NCBI RefSeq assembly: GCF_018614135.1
Contig: NZ_JAGGOW010000187.1
Span: forward strand, 1-39,034
Length of the DNA stretch: 39,034 nucleotides
From: Streptomyces sp. ISL-66
GTDB taxonomy: Bacteria; Actinomycetota; Actinomycetes; Streptomycetales; Streptomycetaceae
Direction: 5' to 3'
Positions 16,463-25,043 of the stretch are shown here, one piece after another (positions within the stretch are counted from its first letter, which is position 1; the number at the start of each line of letters is the position of its first letter). Both the position numbers and the translations under genes were made by a program. Below the pieces are notes generated by a model. That model worked only from the letters and a program-made list of their open reading frames with translations, was not told the origin of the DNA and made no database searches.

Positions 16463-17530
16463 ATGCGTCCCGTACACACCGCACTCGCCGTACTCGTCGC
16501 CGCCGTCTGGGGCTTCAACTTCGTCGTCATCGAGATCGGCCTCGGCCACTTCCCGCCGCTGCTGCTGTCCGCCCTGCGCTTCCTCGTCGCCGCCGTCCCG
16601 GCCGTCTTCTTCGTCGGCTCGCCCAAGGTCGCCTGGAAGTGGATCGTCGGCGTCGGGATCGCCCTCGGCATCGCCAAGTTCGGCCTCCTCTTCACGGGGA
16701 TGGCGCACGGCATGCCGGCCGGGCTCTCCTCGCTCGTCCTCCAGGTCCAGGCCGTGTTCACCGCCGTGATCGCCGCCGTCGTGCTGCGCGAACGCCCCGG
16801 CCGGGTACGGATCGCCGGCATGGCCGTGGCGCTCGCCGGGATCGCCGTGGCGGCCGTGGACGGGGGCACCTCCGGACCGGTGCTCGGCTTCGTCCTCGTC
16901 GTCGCGGCCGCCGCCTGCTGGGGCGCCTCCAACGTCCTGACCCGCAAGGCCGCGCCGCCCGACGCCCTCAACTTCATGGTCTGGGTGTGCGTGGTCCCGG
17001 TGCTGCCGCTGTTCGCGCTCTCGCTGCTGATCGAGGGCCCCGAGCGGGACCTCGCCGCGCTGGGCGCCCTCGACTGGTCGGGGGCCGCGGTGATCGGGTA
17101 CGTCGCCTGGATGTCCACCGTCTTGGGCTTCGGGGCCTGGGGCTACCTGCTACGGCGCTACCCGGCCTCCTCCGTCGCGCCGTTCTCCCTGCTCGTGCCG
17201 GTCTTCGGGATGTCCTCGGCCGCGCTGGTCCTCGGGGAGGGGATCTCGGGGCTGCGCTGGGTGGCCGCGGCCCTCCTCGTCGGCGGGGTGGCGCTCACCT
17301 CGCTGACTCCGGCGGGCGCGAAGCCCCGTACGAAGGACCCGGCGGGGGCGGAGGATTCCGGATGGACCGTGGCCCCTACGGGGCCTGCGGAGTCCTGGGG
17401 ATCCGGGGGATCCTCGGGATCCTCGGGATCCGGGGCGTCTACGGGGTCTACGGGGTCTGCTGCGAGGCCTACGGGGCTTACGGGGCCTACGGGTTCTCCC
17501 GTAGCGGCAGCTGCCAGTCCTGCCCCGTAA
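16463..17530 (+). CDS. EamA/DMT-family exporter with low-complexity tail
   Basis: 355 residues from ATG 16463 (MRPVHTALAVLVAAVWGFNF), preferred because the first membrane helix starts there and CGAGG precedes it closely. About ten membrane helices in two EamA repeats are visible: WGFNFVVIEIGLGHFPPLLL in the first and CWGASNVLTRKAAPP in the second. The family exports amino acids or related metabolites in exchange for protons. After the last helix (LLVGGVALTSLTP) comes a tail of about 75 Gly/Ser/Thr-rich residues from 9-bp tandem repeats (17397-17492), which is not part of the family core. It is divergent from lysR, suggesting regulation by it. Substrate unknown. Confidence 0.87.
   Translation: MRPVHTALAVLVAAVWGFNFVVIEIGLGHFPPLLLSALRFLVAAVPAVFFVGSPKVAWKWIVGVGIALGIAKFGLLFTGMAHGMPAGLSSLVLQVQAVFTAVIAAVVLRERPGRVRIAGMAVALAGIAVAAVDGGTSGPVLGFVLVVAAAACWGASNVLTRKAAPPDALNFMVWVCVVPVLPLFALSLLIEGPERDLAALGALDWSGAAVIGYVAWMSTVLGFGAWGYLLRRYPASSVAPFSLLVPVFGMSSAALVLGEGISGLRWVAAALLVGGVALTSLTPAGAKPRTKDPAGAEDSGWTVAPTGPAESWGSGGSSGSSGSGASTGSTGSAARPTGLTGPTGSPVAAAASPAP
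17397..17492 (+). repeat. 9-bp tandem repeats in the exporter C-terminal tail
   Basis: Two short arrays: GGGATCCTC-like units (about 17397-17433) and CTACGGGGT/C-like units (about 17437-17492). Each unit is three codons, so they give Gly-Ser-Ser and Thr-Gly-x triplets in the exporter tail. In-frame expansion by slippage is the likely origin. Confidence 0.6.
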
Positions 17531-17576
17531 GCCGTACGGGTGAACGCGGCGGATGCGCGGAAGGCGCGGCGGCGCG

Positions 17577-18155
17577 CTACTTCTTGCCGCCGCCGAGGAT
17601 CTGGCCCAGCAGGTCGCCGAGGCCGCCGCCGGCCGCCGGGGCGCCCGCGCCCGCCGCACCCGGCACCGCGCCGGGGGAGGGGATCGGGGAGTCGGCGCCC
17701 CCGGCCGACGCGGGAGCGCCCGCGCCCCCGGCCTTGCCGGCCGCGCGCTTGGCGAAGACGGCCAGCAGCACGGGGATCAGCAGCTCGATGACGCGGCTGA
17801 TGGTGGGCGCGGGGATGCCGGTCTTCTTCGAGACGGCGTTGGCCACGGGCTTGCTCACCTTGGCGAGCACCCCGGCCATCATTCCGCCGCCGAGCATCCC
17901 GCCCAGGCCGCCGCTCAGGGTGGCCACGCCCTCCAGCGGAGCCTCGGTCACCTCGGCGACGGCCTGGCGGACCTCGTTGCCGTCGTCGCCGTCGGCGCCG
18001 GCCTTCGCCTGGAGGTCGCCGGTCATCGCGCCGACGGTGGTCGCGACGGTCTCGCGGGCGCCGCTCGCGTCGGTGCCGAGGAGCCCGGCGATCTCGGTCA
18101 GCCGGTCGTCGCCGAGCTCGTTGATCACGTCGTCCTGGAATGAAGGTTCGCTCAT
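17577..18155 (-). CDS. DUF937 domain protein
   Basis: 192 residues from ATG 18155 (MSEPSFQDDVINELGDDRLTE). The core VINELGDDRLTEIAGLLGTD and the glycine-rich GGLGGMLGGGMMAGVL, with TISRVIELLIPVLLAVFAKR, match DUF937 (YidB-like) proteins of unknown function. The tail is Ala/Gly/Pro rich and ends GGGLGDLLGQILGGGKK. There is no signal peptide or clear membrane helix; the Gly/Leu stretch is probably packed inside a helical bundle. The ribosome site (AGAAG) is weak. It converges with the exporter gene and is divergent from recD2. Function unknown. Confidence 0.82.
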   Translation of the reverse strand: MSEPSFQDDVINELGDDRLTEIAGLLGTDASGARETVATTVGAMTGDLQAKAGADGDDGNEVRQAVAEVTEAPLEGVATLSGGLGGMLGGGMMAGVLAKVSKPVANAVSKKTGIPAPTISRVIELLIPVLLAVFAKRAAGKAGGAGAPASAGGADSPIPSPGAVPGAAGAGAPAAGGGLGDLLGQILGGGKK

Positions 18156-18348
18156 GCCTGGAACGCTACTTCTGCGGTGATTTCCCGGCACCTCGGATCG
18201 CTCCCGGATCACCCTTCGGTAATGGAGGAGTAAAGGAGTGGATCGGCGTGCAACCACCGGCGGGGGTCGCGGGTCATATGTTGCGTCGGCGCTTCCGGGG
18301 AGGGATCTGGGGGGATCGGGAAGTCCGATGGGGGAGGGGTAACCGTGA

Positions 18349-18379
18349 GGGGGTCCGGCCGGAAGGCCGGACCCCCTTT
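18349..18379 (+). terminator. Perfect 12-bp hairpin with GGAA tetraloop (terminator or leader element)
   Basis: GGGGGTCCGGCC (18349-18360), loop GGAA, GGCCGGACCCCC (18365-18376), then TTT. GGAA is a GNRA-type loop. It looks like an intrinsic terminator, but it lies between two divergent genes, 79 bp before recD2, where no known gene ends. The rest of the 299-bp gap 18156-18454 has no supported gene. Confidence 0.6.
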
Positions 18380-18395
18380 CGGTCTTTCGGGGGGT

Positions 18396-18414
18396 TGTGG
18401 AGGACTTGTCCACA
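18396..18414. promoter_or_regulatory. Inverted DnaA-box-like pair upstream of recD2
   Basis: TTGTCCACA at 18406-18414 is identical to the Streptomyces DnaA-box consensus. TGTGGA at 18396-18401 is its inverted partner, with 7 bp between the TGTGGA and TCCACA arms; read on the minus strand it is TCCTCCACA, 7 of 9 to the box. The pair lies 41 bp before the recD2 ATG. DnaA control is inference. Confidence 0.4.
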
Positions 18415-18454
18415 GGCCCGGCGGGCTGTCCGCGCCAGGCGGTAGTTTCGGGGC

Positions 18455-20701
18455 ATGACTACCAACGCGGCGGTGCAACCGGCAGTGGTCGAGGGGGTGC
18501 TCGAGCGCATCACCTACGCCAATGAGGAAAGCGGATACACGGTCGCCCGGGTGGACACCGGCCGTGGCGCGGGCGACCTGCTCACGGTGGTCGGATCCCT
18601 CCTCGGGGCCCAGCCGGGCGAATCGCTGCGCATGGAGGGCCGTTGGGGCTCCCACCCCCAGTACGGCAAGCAGTTCACCGTCGAGAACTACTCCACGCTC
18701 CTGCCCGCGACCATCCAGGGCATCCGGCGCTACCTCGGCTCCGGACTCATCAAGGGCATCGGCCCCAAGATCGCCGACCGGATCGTGGAGCACTTCGGGA
18801 TCGACACCCTCGACGTCATCGAGGAGCAGCCGAAGAGACTGATCGAGGTGCCCGGCCTCGGACCCAAGCGGACCAAACTGATCGGCGCCGCCTGGGAGGA
18901 GCAGAAGGCCATCAAGGAGGTCATGGTCTTCCTCCAGGGGGTCGGCGTCTCCACGTCCATCGCGGTGCGCATCTACAAGAAGTACGCCGACGCCTCCATC
19001 TCGGTGGTGAAGAACCAGCCCTACCGGCTCGCCGCCGACGTCTGGGGCATCGGCTTCCTCACCGCCGACCGCATCGCGCAGTCCGTCGGCATCCCGCACG
19101 ACAGCCCGGAGCGGGTCAAGGCCGGCCTCCAGTACGCGCTGTCCCAGTCCACCGACCAGGGGCACTGCTTCCTGCCCGAGGACCGGCTCATCGCCGACGG
19201 GGTCAAGCTGCTCCAGGTGGACACCGGGCTGGTCATCGACTGCCTGGGCGAGCTCGCCGCCGATCCGGAAGGGGTCGTGCGGGAGTCCGTGCCGGATCCC
19301 CAGGGCGGGCCGGATCCGCTGACCGCCGTGTACCTGGTGCCCTTCCACCGCGCGGAGCTGTCCCTCGTCGGCCAGGTGCGCCGGCTCCTCACCGCCGAGG
19401 AGGACCGGATGCCGGCCTTCCGGGACGTGGACTGGGAGAAGGCCCTGGGCTGGCTCGCGGGCCGGACCGGGGCCAAGCTGGCCCCCGGGCAGCGGGACGC
19501 CGTCCGCCTCGCCCTCACCCGGCGGGTCGCGGTCCTGACGGGCGGGCCGGGCTGCGGGAAGTCCTTCACCGTCCGCTCGATCGTGGAGCTGGCCCGTGCC
19601 AAGAAGGCCAAGGTCGTGCTCGCCGCCCCCACCGGCCGGGCGGCGAAGCGGCTGGCCGAGCTCACGGGCGCCGAGGCCTCCACCGTGCACCGGCTCCTGG
19701 AGCTGAAACCGGGCGGGGACGCGGCGTACGACCGGGAGCGGCCGCTCGACGCCGACCTGGTCGTCGTGGACGAGGCCTCGATGCTCGACTTGTTGCTGGC
19801 GAACAAGCTGGTCAAGGCCGTGGCCCCGGGTGCACACCTGCTGCTCGTGGGGGACGTGGACCAGCTGCCCTCGGTCGGGGCCGGCGAGGTGCTGCGCGAT
19901 CTGCTCGCCGAGGGCGGGCCGGTCCCCGCCGTTCGGCTGACCACGATCTTCCGGCAGGCCCAGCAGTCCGGGGTCGTCACCAACGCGCACCGGATCAACA
20001 CCGGCCTGCCGCCGATCACCGACGGCCTGCCTGACTTCTTCCTCTTCCCCGAGGAGGACACCGAGGAGGCCGGAAAGCTCGCCGTGGACGTCGCCGCCCG
20101 TCGCATTCCAGCCAGATTCGGCCTCGACCCGCGCCGGGACATCCAGGTCCTCGCCCCCATGCACCGCGGCCCGGCCGGCGCCGGAAACCTCAACGGCCTG
20201 CTCCAGCAGGCCATCACCCCGGCCCGGCCGGACCTGCCCGAGAAGCGGTTCGGCGGCCGGGTCTTCCGGGTGGGCGACAAGGTCACCCAGATCCGCAACA
20301 ACTACGAAAAGGGCGCCAACGGCGTCTTCAACGGCACGGTCGGCGTGGTCACCGGCCTCGACCTGGACGAACAGCGTCTGACGGTGCGCACGGACGAAGA
20401 CGAGGAAGTGGACTACGAGTTCGCCGAGCTCGACGAGCTGGCCCACGCGTACGCCGTGACCATCCACCGCTCCCAGGGGAGTGAATATCCGGCGGTCGTG
20501 ATCCCGGTCACGACCGGGGCTTGGATGATGCTCCAGCGAAATCTGCTCTACACGGCGGTGACCAGGGCGAAGAAACTGGTCGTGCTGGTCGGGTCCCGCA
20601 AGGCCCTCGGGCAGGCGGTGCGTACCGTTTCCGCAGGCAGGAGGTACACAGCCGTGGCCGCCCGCCTCTCGGGACGCATACCGGTGGGAAACATCACCTA
20701 G
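18455..20701 (+). CDS. recD2: RecD2-like ATP-dependent 5'-3' DNA helicase
   Basis: 748 residues. The N-terminal third carries RecD2 helix-hairpin-helix repeats (GSGLIKGIGPKIADRIVEHF and VPGLGPKRTKLI). The SF1B helicase core follows: Walker A TGGPGCGKSFT near 363, Walker B VVDEASMLD near 438, GDVDQLPSVGAGEVL, and the late motif YAVTIHRSQGSEYPAVVIPV. RecD2 enzymes act alone, without RecBC, in repair and replication-fork maintenance. ATG 18455 has no strong ribosome site; TAGTTT at 18443-18448 sits 6 nt before it, so a leaderless mRNA is possible. DnaA-box-like sites lie just upstream. The gene ends directly at a 12-bp palindrome (20702-20713). Confidence 0.93.
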   Translation: MTTNAAVQPAVVEGVLERITYANEESGYTVARVDTGRGAGDLLTVVGSLLGAQPGESLRMEGRWGSHPQYGKQFTVENYSTLLPATIQGIRRYLGSGLIKGIGPKIADRIVEHFGIDTLDVIEEQPKRLIEVPGLGPKRTKLIGAAWEEQKAIKEVMVFLQGVGVSTSIAVRIYKKYADASISVVKNQPYRLAADVWGIGFLTADRIAQSVGIPHDSPERVKAGLQYALSQSTDQGHCFLPEDRLIADGVKLLQVDTGLVIDCLGELAADPEGVVRESVPDPQGGPDPLTAVYLVPFHRAELSLVGQVRRLLTAEEDRMPAFRDVDWEKALGWLAGRTGAKLAPGQRDAVRLALTRRVAVLTGGPGCGKSFTVRSIVELARAKKAKVVLAAPTGRAAKRLAELTGAEASTVHRLLELKPGGDAAYDRERPLDADLVVVDEASMLDLLLANKLVKAVAPGAHLLLVGDVDQLPSVGAGEVLRDLLAEGGPVPAVRLTTIFRQAQQSGVVTNAHRINTGLPPITDGLPDFFLFPEEDTEEAGKLAVDVAARRIPARFGLDPRRDIQVLAPMHRGPAGAGNLNGLLQQAITPARPDLPEKRFGGRVFRVGDKVTQIRNNYEKGANGVFNGTVGVVTGLDLDEQRLTVRTDEDEEVDYEFAELDELAHAYAVTIHRSQGSEYPAVVIPVTTGAWMMLQRNLLYTAVTRAKKLVVLVGSRKALGQAVRTVSAGRRYTAVAARLSGRIPVGNIT

Positions 20702-20817
20702 ATGATCGATCATTTGGGCTATCCGCCACCGGGCCGAAGAGGCAGGATGAGCAGCTTGAAGGCACTCAGTGCCGTCAAAAACACCAAACCCCGACCCCGA
20801 GTGCACTCACCTGTGCC
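20702..20817. promoter_or_regulatory. Palindrome cluster upstream of citrate synthase
   Basis: Three dyads lie in the 182-bp gap. ATGATCGATCAT (20702-20713) abuts the recD2 stop. A 23-bp dyad at 20756-20778 is centred on C20767, with arms TTGA-A-GGCACT and AGTGCC-G-TCAA; its one-base loop argues against an RNA hairpin and for a protein site. GAGTGCACTC (20799-20808) is perfect. GCACTCA is repeated at 20762 and 20803, each followed by GTGCC. No convincing -35/-10 pair is seen. Confidence 0.45.
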
Positions 20818-20883
20818 AAATGGGGGAAGGTAGAGGCAGTCAGGGCACCTCGAAGAAGAGGCACTACGTCGGTGAGGGATGAC

Positions 20884-22173
20884 GTGAGCGACAACTCTGT
20901 AGTACTGCGGTACGCGGACGGTGAATACACCTACCCGGTGGTCGAGAGCACCGTCGGTGACCAGGGCTTCGACATCGCGAAGCTCAGGGCTCAGACCGGG
21001 CTGGTCACCCTGGACAGCGGCTACGGAAACACCGCCGCCTATAAGTCCGCCATTACCTACCTCGACGGTGAGCAGGGCATCCTGCGCTACCGCGGATACC
21101 CGATCGAGCAGCTTGCCGAGCGCTCGACGTTCATCGAGGTCGCCTACCTGCTGATCAACGGGGAGCTGCCGACCGTCGACCAGCTCGCGACGTTCAGCAA
21201 CGAGATCACCCAGCACACGCTGCTGCACGAGGACGTGAAGCGCTTCTACGACGGCTTCCCGCGTGACGCGCACCCGATGGCGATGCTGTCCTCCGTGGTC
21301 AGCGCGCTGTCGACGTTCTACCAGGACAGCCACAACCCGTTCGACGAGAAGCAGCGCAACCTCTCGACGATCCGGCTGCTCGCCAAGCTTCCGACGATCG
21401 CGGCGTACGCGTACAAGAAGTCGGTCGGCCACCCGGTGGTCTACCCGCGCAACGACCTCGGCTACGTCGAGAACTTCCTGCGCATGACCTTCTCCGTGCC
21501 GGCCCAGGAGTACGACCTGGACCCGGTCGTGGTCGCGGCCCTCGACAAGCTGCTGATCCTGCACGCGGACCACGAGCAGAACTGCTCGACCTCCACCGTG
21601 CGTCTGGTCGGCTCCTCGCAGGCGAACATGTTCGCCTCGATCTCCGCCGGCATCTCGGCCCTGTGGGGCCCGCTGCACGGTGGCGCCAACCAGTCCGTCC
21701 TGGAGATGCTCGAGGGCATCAAGAACGACGGCGGCGACGTCGACGCCTTCATCCGCAAGGTGAAGAACAAGGAGGACGGCGTCCGCCTCATGGGCTTCGG
21801 ACACCGCGTCTACAAGAGCTTCGACCCCCGGGCGAAGATCATCAAGGCGGCGGCGCACGACGTCCTCTCGGCGCTCGGCAAGGACGACGAGCTCCTCGAC
21901 ATCGCCCTGAAGCTGGAAGAGCACGCGCTGGCCGACGACTACTTCGTCGAGCGCAACCTCTACCCGAACGTCGACTTCTACACCGGCCTGATCTACCGGG
22001 CCATGGGCTTCCCGACCGAGATGTTCACCGTGCTCTTCGCGATCGGCCGGCTGCCCGGCTGGATCGCCCAGTGGCACGAGATGATCAAGGAGCCCGGCTC
22101 CCGCATCGGCCGTCCGCGCCAGATCTACACCGGCGAGGTCCTGCGCGACTTCGTCCCGGTCGAGGCCCGCTGA
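20884..22173 (+). CDS. citA: Citrate synthase
   Basis: 429 residues from GTG 20884 (VSDNSVVLRYADGEYTYPV), chosen over longer frames because it has GTGAGGG upstream and gives the normal length of a type II citrate synthase. It condenses acetyl-CoA and oxaloacetate to citrate, the first step of the TCA cycle. Family blocks: LDGEQGILRYRGYPIEQLAE, HADHEQNCSTSTVRLVGSS with one active His, WGPLHGGANQSVLEML with the second, GFGHRVYKSFDPRAKII with the CoA/citrate Arg-His loop, and NVDFYTGLIYRAMG with the catalytic Asp. Followed by a short tandem repeat and a terminator. Multiple palindromes upstream suggest regulated expression. Confidence 0.96.
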   Translation: MSDNSVVLRYADGEYTYPVVESTVGDQGFDIAKLRAQTGLVTLDSGYGNTAAYKSAITYLDGEQGILRYRGYPIEQLAERSTFIEVAYLLINGELPTVDQLATFSNEITQHTLLHEDVKRFYDGFPRDAHPMAMLSSVVSALSTFYQDSHNPFDEKQRNLSTIRLLAKLPTIAAYAYKKSVGHPVVYPRNDLGYVENFLRMTFSVPAQEYDLDPVVVAALDKLLILHADHEQNCSTSTVRLVGSSQANMFASISAGISALWGPLHGGANQSVLEMLEGIKNDGGDVDAFIRKVKNKEDGVRLMGFGHRVYKSFDPRAKIIKAAAHDVLSALGKDDELLDIALKLEEHALADDYFVERNLYPNVDFYTGLIYRAMGFPTEMFTVLFAIGRLPGWIAQWHEMIKEPGSRIGRPRQIYTGEVLRDFVPVEAR

Positions 22174-22214
22174 CCGAGGCCCGCGCCCCCGAGACCCGCT
22201 GACCCGAGACTCGG

Positions 22215-22283
22215 CCGCAGTGCTCGTAGGACCCGTAGTACCGCAGTACTCGTAGGACCGCAGTACCCGTAGGACCGCAGTGC
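22215..22283 (+). repeat. 17-bp tandem repeat after citrate synthase, core GTAGGACCGC
   Basis: CCGCAGT recurs at 22215, 22241, 22258 and 22275, with unit CCGCAGTRCYCGTAGGA; the first interval holds 9 extra bases. The core GTAGGACCGC (exact at 22252 and 22269) nearly matches the repeats after iolA. It sits between the stop codon and the terminator, so it is transcribed but not translated. Confidence 0.65.
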
Positions 22284-22295
22284 CTGGATACAGGA

Positions 22296-22344
22296 AAAGC
22301 GCCCCGCCATCGATCCCCCCACGGGTCGAAGGTCGGGGCGCTTT
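22296..22344 (+). terminator. Terminator of citrate synthase
   Basis: AAAGCGCCCCG (22296-22306) pairs perfectly with CGGGGCGCTTT (22334-22344) across a 27-nt loop. A-run and T-run flanks make it usable in both directions. The rest of the gap to copA (22345-22646, 302 bp) has no supported gene; it holds only the 14-bp palindrome GACCCGTACGGGTC at 22431-22444. Confidence 0.7.
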
Positions 22345-22646
22345 CCGTACCCCGGAACGGATTCCCCCCACGGGACCCGGACCGGGTGTTCGCGTGGAGC
22401 ACGCGGGCGCGCTCCGATTGGGTGTGCCGGGACCCGTACGGGTCGGGAGGGCCGCTCAAAGCTTCCCTGGGGCACGCGTCCCGGCCGGCCGATGCCACGG
22501 ACGTCCCCCAAGACCCCCGCGAACGCCCCCAAGACGTTCCTGGCATCGCCCCATTAGACCCACGGGGCCGCCCGATGGTTACGTTCTGATCGCTGTGATC
22601 TGCGTCTCCCGTGAAGGAAGTGTGTGCGAGACGCGAAGGCCGGGCA

Positions 22647-24956
22647 CTAGCGGAAGGAGCGCAGCCGCAGGCTGTTGGTCACCACGAAGACCGAGGAGAA
22701 GGCCATCGCGGCGCCCGCGATCATCGGGTTGAGCAGTCCGGCGGCCGCCAGCGGCAGCGCCGCCACGTTGTAGCCGAAGGCCCAGAACAAGTTGCCCTTG
22801 ATGGTGGCCAGCGTCCGGCGGGAGAGCCGGATCGCGTCCGCCGCCACCCGCAAGTCGCCCCGTACGAGGGTCAGATCGCTCGCCTCGATCGCCGCGTCGG
22901 TGCCGGTGCCCATGGCCAGGCCCAGGTCGGCCTGGGCGAGCGCGGCCGCGTCGTTGACCCCGTCGCCGACCATGGCGACCGTACGGCCCTCGGCCTGAAG
23001 CCGGCGTACGACGTCGACCTTGTCCTCGGGGAGGACCTCGGCGATGACCTCGTCGATGCCCACCTCGCGGGCCACGGTCTCGGCGACGGCCTTGTTGTCC
23101 CCGGTCAGCAGGACGGGAGTGAGCCCCAGGGCCCGCAGCCGGGACACGGCCTCGGCGCTGGTCGCCTTGACCGCGTCGGCCACGGTCAGCACCCCGCGGG
23201 CCTCCCCGTCCCAGGCCACCAGGACGGCGGTGGAGCCTGCGGCCTCGGCGGCGGCCTTGGCCTCGGCGAGGGCGGCCGGGAGGGCGATCGACCAGTCGGC
23301 CAGCAGCTTCTGGCGGCCCACCAGAACGGCGTGTCCGTCGACCACGCCCTGTACGCCGAGGCCGGCGACGTTCTCGAACCCTTCCGGGACGGGCAGTTGA
23401 CCGGCCCTCTCGGCGGCGCCCGTGGCGATGGCGCGGGCGATCGGGTGCTCGGAGGCGTGCTCCAGCGAACCGGCCAGGCGCAGCAGTTGGCTCTCCTCCA
23501 CGCCTTCGGCGGGGTGGACGCCGGCCAGGGTCATCCGGCCGGTGGTGACGGTGCCGGTCTTGTCCAGGACGACGGTGTCCACGCGGCGGGTGGACTCCAG
23601 GACCTCGGGGCCCTTGATCAGGATCCCGAGCTGGGCGCCCCGCCCGGTGCCGACCATCAGCGCGGTCGGGGTGGCCAGGCCCAGCGCGCAGGGGCAGGCG
23701 ATGATCAGGACGGCCACGGCGGCGGTGAAGGCGGCCGTCGGGTTGTCGGTGATCAGCAGCCAGGCGACCCAGGTGCCCAGGGCCAGGACGAGCACGATCG
23801 GTACGAAGATCCCGGAGATCCGGTCGGCGAGGCGCTGAACCTCGGCCTTGCCGTTCTGGGCGTCCTCGACGAGCTTGGCCATCCGGGCGAGTTGGGTGTC
23901 CGAGCCGATGCGGGTGGCCTCGACGACCAGGCGGCCCGACGCGTTGACGGTGGCGCCGGTGACGGAGTCGCCGACGGCGACCTCGACCGGGACGGACTCG
24001 CCGGTCAGCATGGAGGCGTCCACGGCGGAGCTGCCTTCGACGACGGTGCCGTCGGTGGCGATCTTCTCGCCGGGCCGCACGACGAACCGGTCGCCCACGG
24101 CGAGCGCGCTCACGGGAACGCGCACCTCGACTCCCGCGCGCAGGACGGCCACGTCCTTGGCGCCGAGCCGCATCAGGGCCTTCAGGGCCGCGCCGGCCTT
24201 CCGCTTGGAGCGGGCCTCCAGGTACCGGCCGAGCAGGATGAAGCTGACGACTCCGGCGGCCACTTCCAGGTAGATCGCCGAGGAGCCGTCCGTACGGGAG
24301 ACGCTGCCCCCCTGAACGGTGAAGAGGTCGAAGCCGTGCCGCATGCCGGGCATCCCGGCGTGGCCGAAGAACAGGGCCCACAGCGACCAGGCGAAGGCGG
24401 CCAGGGTGCCGACCGAGACCAGGGTGTCCATGGTGGCGGCGCCGTGCCGGGCGTTGGTCCAGGCGGCCTTGTGGAACGGCAAGGCGCCCCAGACGACGAC
24501 GGGGGCCGCGAGGGTGAGCGAGAGCCACTGCCAGTTGTCGAACTGGAGTGCCGGGACCATCGCGAGCAGGACGACGGGCAGGGCGAGCGTGCAGGAGACC
24601 AGCAGGCGCTGGCGCAGCGCGGCCAACTCGGGGTCCCGTACCTCCTGCGGCCCTGCTCCCGGTCCGGGTTCGGACGAGGGCTCCGGCTCGGGCTCCGGCG
24701 GCGGGGGCTCCTCGGCGGTGTAGCCGGTCTTGACCACGGTCGCGATGAGGTCGGCGACCCCTACGCCGCCGCCGTAGGAGACCTTGGCCTTCTCGGTGGC
24801 GTAGTTCACCGAGGCGCTGACCCCGTCCATGCGGTTCAGCTTCTTCTCGATGCGGGCCGCGCAGGAGGCGCAGGTCATACCGCCGATGGTCAGCTCGACC
24901 TCGGCGGGGTCGGCTGCCGCCGCTATGGGTCCGTCGTGCACGGTGCTGCTGCTCAT
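22647..24956 (-). CDS. copA: Copper-translocating P-type ATPase (P1B-1)
   Basis: 769 residues. An N-terminal heavy-metal domain carries IGGMTCASCAARIEKKLNRM. Eight membrane helices are expected. The Cu(I) site is visible: CPC in IIACPCALGLATPTALMVG, Asn-Tyr in FGYNVAALPLA, and Met/Ser in AMAFSSVFVVTNSLRLR, the P1B-1 pattern for Cu(I)/Ag(I). The ATPase core has the phosphorylated Asp in LDKTGTVTTGRMTL, HASEHPIARAI and MVGDGVNDAAALAQADLG. It exports Cu(I) to the outside. A Pro/Glu-rich stretch (about residues 85-105) separates the metal domain from the first helix. ATG 24956 has GGAG upstream. It follows copZ by 87 bp on the same strand; the CsoR-type operator upstream of copZ is likely to govern both. 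Confidence 0.95.
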   Translation of the reverse strand: MSSSTVHDGPIAAAADPAEVELTIGGMTCASCAARIEKKLNRMDGVSASVNYATEKAKVSYGGGVGVADLIATVVKTGYTAEEPPPPEPEPEPSSEPGPGAGPQEVRDPELAALRQRLLVSCTLALPVVLLAMVPALQFDNWQWLSLTLAAPVVVWGALPFHKAAWTNARHGAATMDTLVSVGTLAAFAWSLWALFFGHAGMPGMRHGFDLFTVQGGSVSRTDGSSAIYLEVAAGVVSFILLGRYLEARSKRKAGAALKALMRLGAKDVAVLRAGVEVRVPVSALAVGDRFVVRPGEKIATDGTVVEGSSAVDASMLTGESVPVEVAVGDSVTGATVNASGRLVVEATRIGSDTQLARMAKLVEDAQNGKAEVQRLADRISGIFVPIVLVLALGTWVAWLLITDNPTAAFTAAVAVLIIACPCALGLATPTALMVGTGRGAQLGILIKGPEVLESTRRVDTVVLDKTGTVTTGRMTLAGVHPAEGVEESQLLRLAGSLEHASEHPIARAIATGAAERAGQLPVPEGFENVAGLGVQGVVDGHAVLVGRQKLLADWSIALPAALAEAKAAAEAAGSTAVLVAWDGEARGVLTVADAVKATSAEAVSRLRALGLTPVLLTGDNKAVAETVAREVGIDEVIAEVLPEDKVDVVRRLQAEGRTVAMVGDGVNDAAALAQADLGLAMGTGTDAAIEASDLTLVRGDLRVAADAIRLSRRTLATIKGNLFWAFGYNVAALPLAAAGLLNPMIAGAAMAFSSVFVVTNSLRLRSFR

Positions 24957-25043
24957 GATCCGGCTCCAGGGGGAAGGCCGGGCCGTACGGAACCAGTATG
25001 AGCTGGCCGGTACGGCCCGGCGGGGTACTGCCGAAGTGAGTGC

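Noticed and set aside
18209..20806. An 865-codon open frame on the minus strand opposite recD2
   Set aside because: It is a GC-bias shadow: its sequence has no family motif, while the plus strand carries all helicase motifs in order.
22611..25001. Long plus-strand frame across copA
   Set aside because: Antisense shadow of copA with repetitive Gly/Asp/His composition.
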